Assembly (NCBI RefSeq): GCF_910591885.1
Contig: NW_025963551.1
Span: 1,116,001 to 1,180,000 of the forward strand
DNA from: Bombus terrestris
Lineage: Eukaryota; Arthropoda; Insecta; Hymenoptera; Apidae
Length of the DNA: 64,000 bases
Reading direction: 5' to 3'
The translations under genes and the position numbers were made by a program. Below are positions 63,451 to 64,000 of the stretch, piece after piece; position 1 is the stretch's first letter; every line of letters starts with the position of its first letter. The notes under the pieces were generated by a model, which did not search any database, was not told the origin of the DNA, and saw nothing but the letters and a program-made list of their open reading frames with translations.

Positions 63451-64000
63451 TTACATGTATAGCTTGGAATTTGTGATCGTTGCTCGCTCGCTTCGCTCGC
63501 TCGAAAAACTCTAGTCCAACCTCACAACCGTTCCGACACGCTCCCAAATTAGAAATAAGTCGCCTCCTCATTGAATGACGAACGCAAGAGGGATTGGTTT
63601 TAGGTTAGGCTACAGTTTTCGAGCGAGAACGGCGAGCGATGGACACGTAAAGGTGTGTGACAATCCAACGGTTTCTCACATGGGAACATTGAAATATTCG
63701 CATCATCCCGAGGATCCGGAAGTCTTCATCCTATTGCCTACTGACGAAAGTTTTCAGTTTATCAATAGTTTCACATATATAGTACTATTTCCACATAGTA
63801 AAGTGCAATGTGATGTCAGAAATGTCTGACAAAATTAGGTAATAACACGAAATATATGCAAGGCTATATAAGGTATATATATATACCTTGGAAATTGTGA
63901 TCGTTGCTCGCTCGCTCCGCTCGCTCGTAAAAATTTAGTCCAATCTCACATCCGAACCGACACATTCGCAAATTTGAAATAAGTCGCCTCCACATCGAAT
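63451..64000 (+). repeat. Last satellite units; array continues beyond the window
   Basis: The window ends inside a unit, just before an anchor (..CACATCGAAT), so the array is truncated by the window and not by biology. This stretch holds the private 20-bp palindrome at 63870-63889. Confidence 0.85.
63870..63889. repeat. Perfect 20-bp palindrome AAGGTATATATATATACCTT
   Basis: Other units of this subtype read AAGGTATATATATAGCTTGG here. This unit has an extra TA and G changed to C, which together produce a perfect 20-bp palindrome with a 12-bp alternating TA core. It is a candidate for cruciform extrusion. Confidence 0.9.

Larger units (their letters stand above)
1..64000. repeat. Tandem satellite array, ~422-bp unit, about 152 head-to-tail copies
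   Basis: The same unit recurs every ~422 bp from the first to the last base, with no interruption by unique sequence. The anchor ATGACGAACG occurs, for example, at 345, 767, 7525, 9634, 10482, 21037, 25260, 28187, 30710, 33248, 35766, 38289, 41664, 42918, 43340, 44606, 46715, 50090, 51777, 55996, 58105 and 63575, at distances that are near-multiples of 422; intervening units carry ATAACGAACG or similar forms. All units face the same way. Variation between units is by substitution, 1-nt indels (GGGATTGG versus GGGATGG; CATGGGGACATTG versus CATGGTTGACATTGG), a 4-nt insertion and a 13-nt deletion. Indels that are not multiples of three, and stops in every frame, argue against coding. The genomic place (centromeric, pericentromeric, subtelomeric) cannot be read from the window because no flank is present. 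Confidence 0.98.

Noticed and set aside
1..64000. CRISPR array
   Set aside because: The period is 422 bp with similarity along the whole unit; there are no short identical repeats separated by unrelated spacers.

Overview
The whole 64 kb window is one uninterrupted tandem satellite array. A unit of about 422 bp is repeated head to tail roughly 152 times, always in the same orientation. I see no protein gene, tRNA, rRNA, CRISPR array, transposon insertion or unique flanking DNA. A megasatellite of this form, with a non-genic unit of hundreds of bases and higher-order structure, points to eukaryotic heterochromatin (centromeric, pericentromeric or subtelomeric). The units are rich in CpG and often contain TTAGGTTAGG, which fits an invertebrate such as an arthropod. 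That assignment is inference only; the sequence does not identify a species.

Each unit has a recognisable plan. From an anchor ATGACGAACG (or ATAACGAACG) it runs: a TTAGG-like stretch; a right arm made of two CGAGCGAG octamers around a variable 5-nt centre; a conserved middle block; the palindrome ATAGTACTAT; a short dyad of the TGTCAGA..TCTGACA kind; an AT-rich TATATA stretch; and a left arm made of two CTCGCTCG octamers around a 5-nt centre. About 116 nt further on, the next unit's right arm follows. Left and right arms are inverted repeats, so each array period can fold into a 158-nt stem-loop.

Higher-order layout: 1-1259, lead-in units; 1260-5485, two tandem copies of a 2113-bp 5-mer; 5486-12831, a longer run of mixed units; 12832-17057, another pair of 2113-bp 5-mers; 16081-23942, a second copy of 4256-13803 that has lost one unit and, separately, three units; 23943-25050, mixed units; about 25.1-32.0 kb and 33.1-39.6 kb, two copies of a roughly 16-18-unit segment with unit-sized gains and losses; 39.6-43.6 kb, mixed; 43594-61352, three copies of a 13- to 15-unit higher-order repeat; 61.4-64.0 kb, mixed, including an exact single-unit duplication. 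Copies of a higher-order repeat differ by only a few substitutions over kilobases, while neighbouring units differ much more. This is the usual sign of recent unequal exchange.

The most interesting signal is a set of independent changes that convert imperfect inverted repeats into better or perfect ones: right-arm centre at 53939-53943, left-arm centre at 58443-58447, a paired compensatory change in the short dyad at 28848-28865, a new perfect 20-bp palindrome at 63870-63889, and an extended palindrome at 602-615. Together they suggest hairpin-templated (quasipalindrome) correction, or selection for a foldable or dyad-symmetric site, acting inside a satellite. The short open frames on both strands are by-products of the repeat and I do not call any as a gene.
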